Of a stretch of 64,000 bases of DNA, positions 1-8,065 are shown one piece after another (within the stretch, counting starts at the first letter, position 1; each line of letters opens with the position of its first letter). The notes below the pieces were generated by a model. The model saw only the letters and a list, made by a program, of their open reading frames with translations, was not told where the DNA came from and did no database searches. Location of the stretch: contig NZ_SISF01000033.1 of the NCBI RefSeq assembly GCF_004310285.1, positions 434,001 to 498,000 of the forward strand, given 5' to 3'. The translations under genes and the position numbers were made by a program. This DNA is from Agrobacterium cavarae (GTDB lineage Bacteria; Pseudomonadota; Alphaproteobacteria; Rhizobiales; Rhizobiaceae).

Positions 1-44
1 CAATTCGCTACGACGAGGATGGCAAACACGACGCCACACATTAA
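1..44 (+). CDS. C-terminal end of an unidentified protein (partial)
   Basis: Frame 3 is open from the window edge to a TAA stop at 42-44 and reads IRYDEDGKHDATH. The charged, helix-breaking composition fits a natural protein tail, and the next gene starts 41 bases later on the same strand. Only 13 residues are visible, so no family can be named and a chance open frame is possible. Confidence 0.4.
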   Translation, partial: IRYDEDGKHDATH

Positions 45-85
45 ATAAGGTCCTAAATAAAGGCCGGAACCGGAAGGAGCATGCC

Positions 86-1087
86 ATGATTCCCTTTTCC
101 ATTCTCGATCTGTCCCCGATTGGCGATGGGGAGAACGCAAGCCAGGCGCTCGATAACTCCCGCCGCATGGCAATCAAGGCGGAAGAACACGGCTATGAGC
201 GTTTCTGGCTGGCCGAGCATCACGGCATGCCGGGGATCGCAAGTGCCGCCACATCGATCGTGATTGCCCATGTGGGTGCCGCAACCTCGCGCATCCGCGT
301 CGGCTCGGGCGGCGTCATGCTGCCCAACCACTCTCCACTGGTGATCGCTGAACAGTTCGGCACGCTGGCAGCACTGTTGCCCGGCCGTGTCGATCTTGGC
401 CTTGGTCGTGCACCCGGAACGGATATGCGCACGGCGCGTGCACTTCGCCGCAATCTCGATGCCGGAGCCGAAAACTTTCCGCATGATATTGTCGAGCTTC
501 AACGCTATCTCGGCGCGCCCGAACCGGATCAGGCGATCCTTGCCGTGCCGGGCGTGAACTCAAACGTGCCGATCTGGCTGCTGGGCTCCAGCATCTACAG
601 CGCCCATCTGGCCGCAGCCCTTGGCCTGCCCTATTCCTTCGCCTCGCATTTCGCGCCCGATATGCTGATGGATGCCATCGCCATCTACCGCGAACGCTTC
701 CAGCCGTCACCAACGCTCTCGGAGCCCTATGTCATGGTGGGCATCATGGGCGTCGGTGCGGATACGGATGAGGAAGCCCGGCATCTCTTCACCTCGGCCC
801 AGCAGCAATTCGTCAATCTGCGCAAGAACGTCCGCACGCCCTTCCCGCGGCCGGTCGAGAGCATGGATGGCTACTGGAACGACATGGAGCGGATCACGGT
901 CGAACACACGCTGCGTTACGCCGCCGTAGGCTCGCACGCGACCATCGACCGCAAACTGCAGCAGTTCCTGGGCGAAACCGGCGCAGATGAATTGATCGTC
1001 TCCATGCCGATCCACGACATCAACAAGCGGCTGCGGTCTGTCGAGGTTTTCGCCGAGGTACGAAATGGCGTAAAGAAGGCCGCGTAA
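86..1087 (+). CDS. LLM-class flavin-dependent oxidoreductase (luciferase-like monooxygenase)
   Basis: This 333-residue protein has the single-domain length of the bacterial luciferase-like 'group 1' oxidoreductases (E. coli YhbW type). These are TIM-barrel enzymes that use reduced flavin from a partner reductase. The N-terminal block around residues 38-47 (ERFWLAEHHG) is the characteristic active-site strand of the family, followed by a GSGGVMLPNHSPLVIAEQFG-type block and GRVDLGLGRAPGTD. The ATG at 86 follows a purine-rich ribosome site (GGAAGGA at 72-78), so it is preferred over the out-of-frame ATG at 81. The substrate cannot be told from sequence. It is followed by a palindromic intergenic repeat and convergent yebC. 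Confidence 0.9.
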   Translation: MIPFSILDLSPIGDGENASQALDNSRRMAIKAEEHGYERFWLAEHHGMPGIASAATSIVIAHVGAATSRIRVGSGGVMLPNHSPLVIAEQFGTLAALLPGRVDLGLGRAPGTDMRTARALRRNLDAGAENFPHDIVELQRYLGAPEPDQAILAVPGVNSNVPIWLLGSSIYSAHLAAALGLPYSFASHFAPDMLMDAIAIYRERFQPSPTLSEPYVMVGIMGVGADTDEEARHLFTSAQQQFVNLRKNVRTPFPRPVESMDGYWNDMERITVEHTLRYAAVGSHATIDRKLQQFLGETGADELIVSMPIHDINKRLRSVEVFAEVRNGVKKAA

Positions 1088-1186
1088 AAGCCAGGATGCA
1101 ATCCTGTCCCTGCATTTGATAGAAGCCGACCGCTTGTCGCTGCTTCATCATCAGGTCGATGGAGCGGGCTTGTGCCCCTCTCCAGC

Positions 1187-1269
1187 GTCATCCTCGCCCT
1201 TGAGGCGAGGATCCACACTTTCGACGCGTCACACGTGGGTTAGATCCTCGCCTCATGGGCGAGGATGAC
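1187..1269. repeat. Palindromic intergenic repeat, family B copy 1 (two hairpins)
   Basis: Two inverted hairpin arms lie at 1187-1213 and 1243-1269. Each contains ATCCTCGCC and its complement, and the second arm is the reverse complement of the first. The same design, with a TCAAGCCCGAGG core, recurs near 25.9, 32.7 and 52.1 kb. It lies between convergent genes, so it may also act as a bidirectional terminator or mRNA stabiliser. Confidence 0.7.
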
Positions 1270-1293
1270 GTCGCGGAATGGTCGAAGCCGATA

Positions 1294-2040
1294 TCAGGCT
1301 GACAGCTTCGCCATTACTTCTTCGGACACTTCAAAGTTCGAATAGACGTTCTGCACGTCGTCATCGTCTTCAAGGTTGTCGATCAGCTTCATCAGCGACT
1401 GCGCCTTTTCCTCATCCACCGGAACGGTGTTCTGCGGACGCCAGACGGCCTTGACGCTGTCGGCTTCGCCGAGCGTGGCTTCAAGCGCCTTGGAGACTTC
1501 GTTGATGTCTTCAAAGCCGCAGATGATCGTGTGGCCGTCTTCGCTGCTTTCCACGTCTTCGGCACCGGCTTCGATCGCCGCTTCCATCACCTTGTCCGCA
1601 TCGCCAACCGACGCCTTGTAGGTGATTTCGCCAACGCGGTCGAAGGAGAAGGAAACCGAACCGGTTTCACCCAGCGCGCCGCCGGCCTTGGTAAAGATCG
1701 AGCGGATGTTGGATGCCGTGCGGTTGCGGTTGTCGGTCAGCGCTTCGACGATGACCGCCGTGCCGCCTGGGCCGTAGCCCTCGTAGCGGACGGAATCGTA
1801 GTTTTCCGCATCCGCGCCGGATGCCTTCTTGATGGCGCGGTCGATATTGTCCTTCGGCATGGACTGCGCCTTGGCGTTCTGCACGGCCAGGCGAAGAGCA
1901 GCATTCATGGTCGGGTCCGGAAGACCGGACTTGGCTGCAACGGTAATTTCACGCGCAAGCTTGGAGAACATCTTCGAACGGATCGAATCCTGTTTCCCCT
2001 TGCGATGCATGATGTTCTTGAACTGTGAATGGCCAGCCAT
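1294..2040 (-). CDS. yebC: YebC/PmpR-family protein (TACO1 homologue)
   Basis: The 248-residue protein begins MAGHSQFKNIMHRKGKQD, the signature N-terminus of the YebC/TACO1 family, and keeps the three-domain length of the family. An upstream in-frame extension to 2106 is rejected because family members start exactly at MAGHS. Homologues have been described both as DNA-binding regulators (PmpR) and, more recently, as translation factors that help ribosomes through polyproline-like stalls, so the exact role here is inference. The acidic C-terminal stretch (NLEDDDDVQNVYSNF) is typical. It is transcribed alone, divergently from the pyridoxamine-oxidase-like gene. Confidence 0.95.
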   Translation of the reverse strand: MAGHSQFKNIMHRKGKQDSIRSKMFSKLAREITVAAKSGLPDPTMNAALRLAVQNAKAQSMPKDNIDRAIKKASGADAENYDSVRYEGYGPGGTAVIVEALTDNRNRTASNIRSIFTKAGGALGETGSVSFSFDRVGEITYKASVGDADKVMEAAIEAGAEDVESSEDGHTIICGFEDINEVSKALEATLGEADSVKAVWRPQNTVPVDEEKAQSLMKLIDNLEDDDDVQNVYSNFEVSEEVMAKLSA

Positions 2041-2245
2041 GGCACCCCTGATCGGATCGTTTGTTTGGATTGTGGGCTTTATAAGTGCGATGGCGCGGCT
2101 GTTCAAGCCCGTAACCCCCTTCTTCTCGCATCCACATGACAGCGCTGCAAGGAACAGAAATCCTCTCCCGCCGTTGTGATCACAGGCGGCGCGATCATGA
2201 CCGGATCGCTGCCGGAAGGAACAGGAACCGCAAGGAGATCACTGA

Positions 2246-2749
2246 ATGGTAAGTCTGACTGAAGCACGCGAACAACCCGCCCGTCAGCTTTGGGACGAGA
2301 TCAATTCCGTCCATGCAGGCATGCTGGGTCTGGAAGGTCTCCACAACCACATGCAGCCCATGGCACCGCATGCCGATCCGAAGACCAACACCATCTGGTT
2401 CTTCTCCAAGAAGGATACCGACCTTGTTCAGTCGCTGAAGTCCGGTTCGCGTGCCCACTTCTGTGTCATCGGCAAGGATCATGATTATCACGCCTGCCTG
2501 TCCGGCAAGCTGGAAGTGCGCGACGACAAGACCAAGCTCGACGAATACTGGAACTCCGTCACCGCCGCCTGGTATGAGCACGGCAAGAGCGACCCGCAGC
2601 TCGTCATGCTGGCTCTTCACGTGGACGATGCCGATATCTGGGCGTCCACCGACAGCACGCTGAAATTCGGCTGGGAAATCGCCAAGGCCAATATGTCCGA
2701 TGAAAAGATGCCGGATGTCGGTGTTCGCCAGCACCTGACCTTCGCGTAA
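2246..2749 (+). CDS. Pyridoxamine 5'-phosphate oxidase-like general stress protein
   Basis: This 167-residue protein resembles the small split-barrel flavin/PNPOx-like 'general stress protein' family (Pfam pyridoxamine-oxidase-like). It has the central strands IWFFSKKDTDLVQSL and HACLSGKLEVRDD and a conserved aromatic pair in ITAAWYEHGKSDP-like context. Members bind FMN or F420-like cofactors and are often stress induced, but their reactions are mostly unknown. The ATG at 2246 follows AAGGAG at 2232-2237 with 8-base spacing. The gene ends in a strong intrinsic terminator and appears monocistronic. Confidence 0.85.
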   Translation: MVSLTEAREQPARQLWDEINSVHAGMLGLEGLHNHMQPMAPHADPKTNTIWFFSKKDTDLVQSLKSGSRAHFCVIGKDHDYHACLSGKLEVRDDKTKLDEYWNSVTAAWYEHGKSDPQLVMLALHVDDADIWASTDSTLKFGWEIAKANMSDEKMPDVGVRQHLTFA

Positions 2750-2770
2750 TCCTGATCTAAACTTGTCTGG

Positions 2771-2811
2771 AAAAACGCCGTGCATCCTAGGGACGCGCGG
2801 CGTTTTTGCTT
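2771..2811 (+). terminator. Intrinsic terminator after the PNPOx-like gene
   Basis: The inverted repeat AAAAACGCCG...CGGCGTTTTT closes a loop and is followed by a T run. It lies 22 bases after the stop codon. Because the flanks are A-rich and T-rich it could also stop the convergent minus-strand gene. Confidence 0.8.
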
Positions 2812-2838
2812 TAACGTATGACGTTTGCGCCAATGCGG

Positions 2839-3678
2839 CTACATGCCCTGCGGCACGAGGATCTGCGGCTGCTTGGGAAGATTGCGCATCGAGACGCGGA
2901 TCACCGGATCGCTGGCATAGGCAATCTTGAACTGTGGGCCGAAGGCGACGAGGAACCGCTCCAGCGCGCTCGGCTGGTGCATGGGCAGGATAAGCGCTGA
3001 GCGCAGCCGCTTGACGATCCGGCTCATGCTGTCGGCACCCATCGTCAACCCACCATCGACTGGCACCATCAGCACATCCAGCCTGCCGATCTCAGCATAT
3101 TGGGTTTCCGTCAGCTCGTAATGCAGGTGCCCGAGATGGCCGATACAAAGGCCCGCCACCTCGAAAATGAAGATCGAATTGCCGTCCTTCGTCAGAAGAC
3201 CGCCGCCACCCCAGCGGTTGCGAATATCCGAGGTGACGTTGCGGATATAGACGTCGCCCACCTCCAGCTTGTGCACGGCCTTGTCACCCGGCACATCGCT
3301 CCAGCCATGCAGCACATATTTGATCTCAGGCTCCGGCGAGAGGGTATAATGCGTGGTGTGCGCATTGTTCATCGTCGCCACGGTCGGCATGACCGGCGGG
3401 CGATAGACGCCATTATAGTCGGTGGCGATCACCACACCCTCTGGCGACTCGATGGTGTAGGTCGAATGCCCGATATACTGGATTTTCACCTCCTCGCGGT
3501 CGCTCAACTGGGCCTTCTTGACATCGGTCGGCTTGAAGCTCGCAAACGTGACGCGGGGAAGAGCCTGCGCAATCGCCTGGCACTGGCTGACGGGCGGTCG
3601 ATCGGGAGGCTCCTGCGCCGCGACAGACACGGCGCTGAACAGCATGGCGATCAATGCAGGCATGAACATGCGAGGCAT
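2839..3678 (-). CDS. Exported metallo-beta-lactamase-fold hydrolase (UlaG-like)
   Basis: The 279-residue protein opens with a signal peptide (MPRMFMPALIAMLFSAVSVAAQ) and then shows a metallo-beta-lactamase fold of the UlaG/Lactamase_B_3 kind. Visible blocks are QYIGHSTYTIESPEG, ATDYNGVYRP, CIGHLGHLHYELTE, LMVPVDGGLTMG and a late LPMHQPS, which supply the usual His/Asp metal ligands. A longer in-frame start at 3765 is rejected because it would bury the signal peptide. The start at 3678 has GGGGAG about 8 bases upstream. It should act in the periplasm, and its substrate is unknown. Confidence 0.8.
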   Translation of the reverse strand: MPRMFMPALIAMLFSAVSVAAQEPPDRPPVSQCQAIAQALPRVTFASFKPTDVKKAQLSDREEVKIQYIGHSTYTIESPEGVVIATDYNGVYRPPVMPTVATMNNAHTTHYTLSPEPEIKYVLHGWSDVPGDKAVHKLEVGDVYIRNVTSDIRNRWGGGGLLTKDGNSIFIFEVAGLCIGHLGHLHYELTETQYAEIGRLDVLMVPVDGGLTMGADSMSRIVKRLRSALILPMHQPSALERFLVAFGPQFKIAYASDPVIRVSMRNLPKQPQILVPQGM

Positions 3679-3821
3679 GGCACCACTCCCCGGAAAAGGC
3701 GAATGGACGAAAAGATGCGGCAAGGATGGGGGTTCGTCTAGGTGTAAGCGTTGGGGCGCGCTCACATTGTTGTCATTGGACGGGTTGGGCGTAGCTTACC
3801 CCCGAACCGGCCGCAAACCCA

Positions 3822-4646
3822 TCAAGCCCAAAACGCAGGCACAGTCTCCGCCAGTCTCGGTCCGATCCGCAAAGGCGCGATCTTCTCCGCCAACCCGGTG
3901 CTATCGGAAATCTCGACCCCAACGCCACACAATGTCGCAGGACCACTGGCCGCCTCGAAGCGACCCTTCGGCATTTTCGAAATGAACCGGTTGATCGGCT
4001 CTTCCTTTTCCATGCCAAGCGAGGAATCGTAATCGCCGCACATGCCGGCATCCGACATATAGGCGGTTCCGCCGTTCAGGATCTGGGCGTCAGCGGTCGG
4101 CACATGCGTATGCGTGCCGACGACGAAGCTGGCGCGACCGTCGACGAAATGGCCGAAGCATTGCTTCTCGCTGGTCGCTTCCGCGTGAAAATCGAAGATG
4201 ATCGCATCCGCCTGCTCTTTAAGCGGGCAGGCCGCCAGAATGCTCTCCGCCGAACTGAAGGGATCATCCAGCTCAGGATGCATGAAGACGCGGCCCATGA
4301 TGTTGGCAACCAGCACACGCGCGCCATTGCGGGCATAGAACAGGCCGGAACCCTTGCCGGGCGTGCCCTTCGGGTAGTTGGCGGGCCGCAGGAACTGGTC
4401 GTGGCGCTCGCAGAATGACACCGCTTCCTTCTGGTCCCAGACATGGTTGCCGGTGGTGACGACATCCGCGCCTGCATTGATCGTTTCCAGATAGATGTCT
4501 TCTGTAATCCCGAAGCCGCCAGCGGCGTTCTCGCCATTGACGATGACGAAATCCAGTTTCAGGTCGGAGATCAGCCCCGGCAATTTTTCCCAGACGGCCG
4601 TGCGTCCGGTCTTGCCCACCATATCTCCGAGAAAAAGTAGTCTCAT
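3822..4646 (-). CDS. YmdB-family metallophosphoesterase (TIGR00282 type)
   Basis: This 274-residue protein is a calcineurin-like phosphoesterase of the YmdB/TIGR00282 family, known in Firmicutes and Deinococcus as a 2',3'-cyclic nucleotide phosphodiesterase. Metal-binding motifs are all present: FLGDMVGKTGR at the N-terminus, VNGENAAGG, TTGNHVWDQKE, DFHAEATSEK and GTHTHVPTAD. The ATG overlaps the stop of the upstream cyclo-ligase gene by 4 bases, so the two are translationally coupled. That pairing recurs in alphaproteobacteria. The cyclic-nucleotide substrate in this organism is inferred from the family. Confidence 0.93.
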   Translation of the reverse strand: MRLLFLGDMVGKTGRTAVWEKLPGLISDLKLDFVIVNGENAAGGFGITEDIYLETINAGADVVTTGNHVWDQKEAVSFCERHDQFLRPANYPKGTPGKGSGLFYARNGARVLVANIMGRVFMHPELDDPFSSAESILAACPLKEQADAIIFDFHAEATSEKQCFGHFVDGRASFVVGTHTHVPTADAQILNGGTAYMSDAGMCGDYDSSLGMEKEEPINRFISKMPKGRFEAASGPATLCGVGVEISDSTGLAEKIAPLRIGPRLAETVPAFWA

Positions 4647-5239
4647 GCCCCTGCCCTGCCAGAAAAATGCCGCAAGCCGCTTTCGGTCAAAATCGCGTCC
4701 AGCGCAACGTCATGCGCTTCAGCCGGCACTGATGGCACTTCCTGGCAATCGAATGCAATGCCTATCAACAGTGGTTCCAGTCCTTTTGCATGCAGTCGGG
4801 CAATGGCGCGGTCATAATGCCCGGCACCATAGCCGATGCGCTGACCGTGGCCATCGAAGGCGGAAAGCGGCACGAGCAGGATATGCGGATCGAGGACGGC
4901 GGCACTTTCATCCGGCCCGCTCGTGCCGAAGCCCGTTTTCACCAGTTCGGCGTTGCGGGCGAAGGTGCGAAAGACGATGGTCTCGCGGTCGAGCATCACC
5001 GGCAGGCAAAGCGTGGCGCCCTTGTCGCGCAGGGCTTCCATCAGCGGCCGGGTATCGGCTTCGGAGCGGATCGGCATGAAACCGGAAACGATCGTCCCGG
5101 GGCTAAAGGACAGAGCCTGCGCACCCAACTGCGCCATCTCAAGACTTTTTGTTTGGCGCTCCTCAACGGAAAGAGCGTCCCGCAGGGCGAGACGCTCGAG
5201 ACGCAATTGCGCTTTTGTCAGAGAACCGGCTTCGTTCAT
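4643..5239 (-). CDS. ygfA: 5-formyltetrahydrofolate cyclo-ligase
   Basis: The roughly 198-residue protein converts 5-formyl-THF to 5,10-methenyl-THF with ATP. The family's ATP/Mg motif is visible as RIGYGAGHYDRAIA, preceded by LLVPLSAFDGHGQ. Translation may begin at ATG 5239, whose A is also the last base of the upstream stop codon, or at GTG 5242, which would give a 4-base overlap. The gene is sandwiched between the CNNM transporter and the YmdB-like enzyme in one tight operon. In many proteobacteria ygfA lies just downstream of 6S RNA; here 6S RNA is upstream but the transporter gene is inserted between them. Confidence 0.93.
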   Translation of the reverse strand: MNEAGSLTKAQLRLERLALRDALSVEERQTKSLEMAQLGAQALSFSPGTIVSGFMPIRSEADTRPLMEALRDKGATLCLPVMLDRETIVFRTFARNAELVKTGFGTSGPDESAAVLDPHILLVPLSAFDGHGQRIGYGAGHYDRAIARLHAKGLEPLLIGIAFDCQEVPSVPAEAHDVALDAILTESGLRHFSGRAGA

Positions 5240-6516
5240 CACGCAGCCCGGCTGACCAGGACCTTGTCGATGCGGTGGCCGTCGAGATCGATAACCTCGA
5301 AACGCCAGCCGTTGCGGGTTATGTGCTCGCCCAGTTCCGGCAGGCGGCGGAACTCGTCCAGCACCAGACCGGCGACGGTTTCGAACTCGGCATCCTCATC
5401 GATCTGGAAGCCCATGCGATCGGCAAACTCATCGGCCGCCATCCAGCCGGCAACCAGGAAGCTGCCATCCTCGCGCTCCACCATCGCAGGCTCTTCGCCG
5501 TCGTCCTCCTGGAAGGCACCGGTAATGGCCTCCAGAATGTCGCCGGAGCTGATTATGCCTTCGAAATGGCCGTATTCGTCATAGACGAGAACCATATGCA
5601 CCGTGGAACGGCGCAGAGATTGGATGACGTCAACGGCGCTGGTGAGGTCGGAAACAACCGGCACTTCACGCAGCAACTCGCGAATGTTGAGTTCCTTGCC
5701 GGACGCCAGCGCATCGAAGGCATCCTTGGCGAAGAGAACGCCGAGAATTTCATCCGAGGCACCGTTGCGCACCGGAAGGCGCGAACGCTGGGTGGCACGA
5801 AGCTGCTCGCGGATCTCCTCAGCCGTATCCTCGATATCGACGACTTCCACATCGCGACGCGGCGTCATCAGGCCGCGGGCATTGCGGTCGGCCAGGCGCA
5901 TGACGCTGGTGATCATCGCCGATTCCTCGGTTTCGATCACGCCGGCACTGTGCGCTTCGGCCAGAACGGTGCGGATTTCATCATCGGTGACGGAAGCGTT
6001 GGATTCACCGCTATGACCGAGAAGGGCAAGCACGATCCTGCCCGACTTGTCGAGAAGCCAGACGACGGGCGCGCCGATCTTCGACAGGAACACCATGGCA
6101 GGCGCGACGCGGGCCGCGACCTTCTCAGCGTCGCGTAGCGCGATCTGCTTCGGCACAAGCTCGCCGACGATCAGCGATAGATAGGTAATGGCAACAACCA
6201 CGACGCCGACGCCAAGCGCATCGGCGGCACGGTCCGGCACGCCCTGTTCAGCGAGCCAAAGCGTGAAGCGGGCACCAAGTGTGGCGCCTGAAAAGGCACC
6301 GGAGAGAACGCCGACCAGCGTAATGCCGATCTGCACGGTGGACAAAAACCGTCCGGGATTTTCAGAAAGATTGAGCGCCATCGTGGCGCCCTTGCTGCCT
6401 TGAGCGGCCAGCACTTTAAGTCTCGCCGGTCTGGAAGAGACGACAGCAAGCTCGGACATGGCGAGCACCCCGTTCAATACGGTGAGCAGGACCACGATCA
6501 TAATTTCAGTAAACAA
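5239..6516 (-). CDS. CNNM/CorC-type membrane transporter (hemolysin C-like)
   Basis: This protein of about 425 residues has the three-part layout of the CNNM/HlyC-CorC family. A DUF21 transmembrane domain with four helices occupies roughly the first 190 residues. A CBS pair follows (LMTPRRDVEVVDIE...VLFAKDAFDAL and HMVLVYDEYGHFEGIISSGD). The end is a CorC_HlyC domain (ETVAGLVLDEFRRLPELGE). Family members transport or sense Mg2+/Co2+ or other divalent ions. The first ATG is at 6501, but TTG at 6516 has AAAGAG about 7 bases upstream and is preferred. Upstream in-frame sequence to 6639 looks non-coding. It heads the ygfA-ymdB operon. Confidence 0.88.
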   Translation of the reverse strand: MFTEIMIVVLLTVLNGVLAMSELAVVSSRPARLKVLAAQGSKGATMALNLSENPGRFLSTVQIGITLVGVLSGAFSGATLGARFTLWLAEQGVPDRAADALGVGVVVVAITYLSLIVGELVPKQIALRDAEKVAARVAPAMVFLSKIGAPVVWLLDKSGRIVLALLGHSGESNASVTDDEIRTVLAEAHSAGVIETEESAMITSVMRLADRNARGLMTPRRDVEVVDIEDTAEEIREQLRATQRSRLPVRNGASDEILGVLFAKDAFDALASGKELNIRELLREVPVVSDLTSAVDVIQSLRRSTVHMVLVYDEYGHFEGIISSGDILEAITGAFQEDDGEEPAMVEREDGSFLVAGWMAADEFADRMGFQIDEDAEFETVAGLVLDEFRRLPELGEHITRNGWRFEVIDLDGHRIDKVLVSRAA

Positions 6517-6778
6517 GTTTAGCTCTTTGGGCTGTTGAACGGCACGTCGCGGTTGCAACCGCATTCGCCTTGAGGACAGGCTGAACGGACATACCAATCC
6601 GAATAATAAAGATTTGTTCCACCAATGCAATGACAACATAGCGCCATTGCAAAGCTTTCATCGTAAAGCGGATAAAATAATCGTGGCATCCCGTTCAAGC
6701 AAAAGGACGCGATTTGAAACCGATGGTTTGTTGCCACGCCAGAAATGAGCACGGCAGCATAAGGCAAAAATGATAAAG
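6517..6778. other. Gap between 6S RNA and the CNNM gene
   Basis: No credible gene was found here. Open frames on the minus strand lack ribosome sites and family signatures. The stretch is AT-richer than its surroundings and presumably carries the promoter and leader of the minus-strand operon. Confidence 0.5.
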
Positions 6779-6934
6779 TGCGTCCGCGACGACCGATGGA
6801 TGTTTACGATCCTGGGTGCCTACAAACGTAGGTGGGCACCGTGTGTCCAGCCCCACGAGGCTGGCCAGGGACAGCTCCCTTTGGATCGAGTATGGCCCCA
6901 GGGATTGTGGTTCCTGTCGAGAAGCGCAGAACGC
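6779..6934 (-). ncRNA. ssrS: 6S RNA
   Basis: On the minus strand a TATATA -10 box (6941-6946) precedes a transcript of about 156 nt. Its ends pair as in 6S RNA: the 5' GCGTTCTGCG...CGAC region pairs with the 3' GTCG...GCGGACGC region. Inside are the long interrupted stem with CCTGGGGCC, the GGGAGCTGTCCC hairpin, the CCAGCCTCGTGGGGCTGG hairpin and the GTGCCCACCTACGTTTGTAGGCAC-type arm. 6S RNA mimics an open promoter and sequesters the housekeeping RNA polymerase. Location between zapA and the ygfA operon matches the known alphaproteobacterial context. Ends are estimates within a few bases. Open frames across it are shadows. Confidence 0.85.
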
Positions 6935-7014
6935 ACGCTCTATATATGATGGATCGGTCCGTTTCGAAAGAGGCTATCGAAGACAATCTTGATGGCAGCC
7001 TTACGCTCGCAAGC

Positions 7015-7392
7015 TCAATTGACCGAAGGCTTCGGTCTCTCCACCAGTTTCTCGGTAATGCCGTTCAGCCGCATGGCGAGATCGGAGATGGCGAGCACGA
7101 TCTGCTCGTCGGCCTTCGCCTTGCTTTCGGCCATGCCGTCGCGGTTCTGCTGCAAGGACGCCACCTGGTTTTCCAGCGCTTCGATCTTGCGCGACAGCTC
7201 GGACATCTCGTCGGTAATCATGATGCCGGCCATGACGGTCAGCCTCAGATCGCCGATTTCGCCGAACTGGCTCTTCAGATGGCCGACATAGCGGTCGAAA
7301 CGCGCTGCGAGATCGGTCAGGTGGTCTTCCTGCCCGGCTTCGCAGGCCATGCGATAGGCCTTGCCGTCGATCATCACGGTGACTTGAGCCAT
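7015..7392 (-). CDS. zapA: Cell division protein ZapA
   Basis: The 125-residue protein has the ZapA layout. A small N-terminal globular domain (MAQVTVMIDGKAYRMACEAGQEDHLTDLA) is followed by a helical coiled coil (MSELSRKIEALENQVASLQQNRDG). ZapA tetramers cross-link FtsZ filaments at mid-cell. It follows a DUF4164 gene by 12 bases in the same direction, and 6S RNA lies downstream. The start has a GGAGG-like site just before ATG 7392. Confidence 0.93.
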   Translation of the reverse strand: MAQVTVMIDGKAYRMACEAGQEDHLTDLAARFDRYVGHLKSQFGEIGDLRLTVMAGIMITDEMSELSRKIEALENQVASLQQNRDGMAESKAKADEQIVLAISDLAMRLNGITEKLVERPKPSVN

Positions 7393-7404
7393 GCGGGCCT
7401 CCTC

Positions 7405-7677
7405 TTATCTGTCCAGTACGGCGCGGATGGTTTCCATGGCGGTCACCAGGCGGCGCGAGACCTCGCGGTTCACCTCTTCCAGGCGATTGGCGCGGAACTG
7501 CGACTGGTCGAGCTCCTGTGCAAGACGGGCACGATCCACGTGCACGCGCTTGACCTCACCCTCCACCTCGGCACTTTCCCGCTGGCGCTCCAGGCGCATG
7601 TCGAGGGCGTTTTCAAGGCTGGTGATTGCGGAGCTGAGCTCCGACAGCGCGACTTGTATTGTTTTTTCCGCCGTCAT
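7405..7677 (-). CDS. DUF4164 coiled-coil protein
   Basis: This 90-residue, almost wholly helical protein (e.g. SAITSLENALDMRLERQRES, RLEEVNREVSRRLVTAMETI) matches the alphaproteobacterial DUF4164 family that is co-located with zapA. Its function is unproven, but the constant pairing with zapA suggests a division-related partner. The ATG at 7677 has GGAAG seven bases upstream. A TTG extension to 7689 is unlikely. The product should be cytoplasmic. Confidence 0.88.
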   Translation of the reverse strand: MTAEKTIQVALSELSSAITSLENALDMRLERQRESAEVEGEVKRVHVDRARLAQELDQSQFRANRLEEVNREVSRRLVTAMETIRAVLDR

Positions 7678-8065
7678 CGTTTCTTCCAAACCGCATAAGC
7701 GGCACGCCCGAATCGTTGCCGCCCGATGTCACTCAAGGCATTGATACGATATTACCCGTTTTGCGCCCGCGTCAATCAAACCAATACATTCAAGCACTTT
7801 GGGCTGTGGATGAATGCAAAGTCGCAAACATGGGCTTCGCCATCCCTGCCTGATTATGGCCACAGCGCGGCGCGAAGCTTGCGCGAGATCGAATGTGGCC
7901 AAGGGCGGCGAGCGAATCTTTTGATGCGAAACGATTTTTGTGACCGATCGAACCGCAACATCAGGCTGGATTTATTGACAGAGCCGCCCTACCTGCTATG
8001 GATCAACCCGCTTTTTGGATAGTTAGAACGACTATCTCCTTTCACCCGGAACAAACGGAAAAGCC
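7678..8065. other. tkt upstream region
   Basis: This 388-base region separates divergent DUF4164/zapA and tkt. It holds a sigma-70-like promoter for tkt (see separate entry). No gene with a ribosome site was found; short plus-strand frames end early and lack family features. Confidence 0.6.
7975..8002 (+). promoter_or_regulatory. Predicted tkt promoter
   Basis: TTGACA at 7975-7980 is followed after 16 bases by TATGGA at 7997-8002, about 65 bases before the tkt start. The -35 is perfect and the -10 is weak. No CbbR- or CggR-like operator was recognised. Confidence 0.5.

Noticed and set aside
6804..6986. Minus-strand 60-codon frame over the 6S RNA
   Set aside because: The region folds as 6S RNA with its own -10 box, and the frame starts upstream of the promoter.
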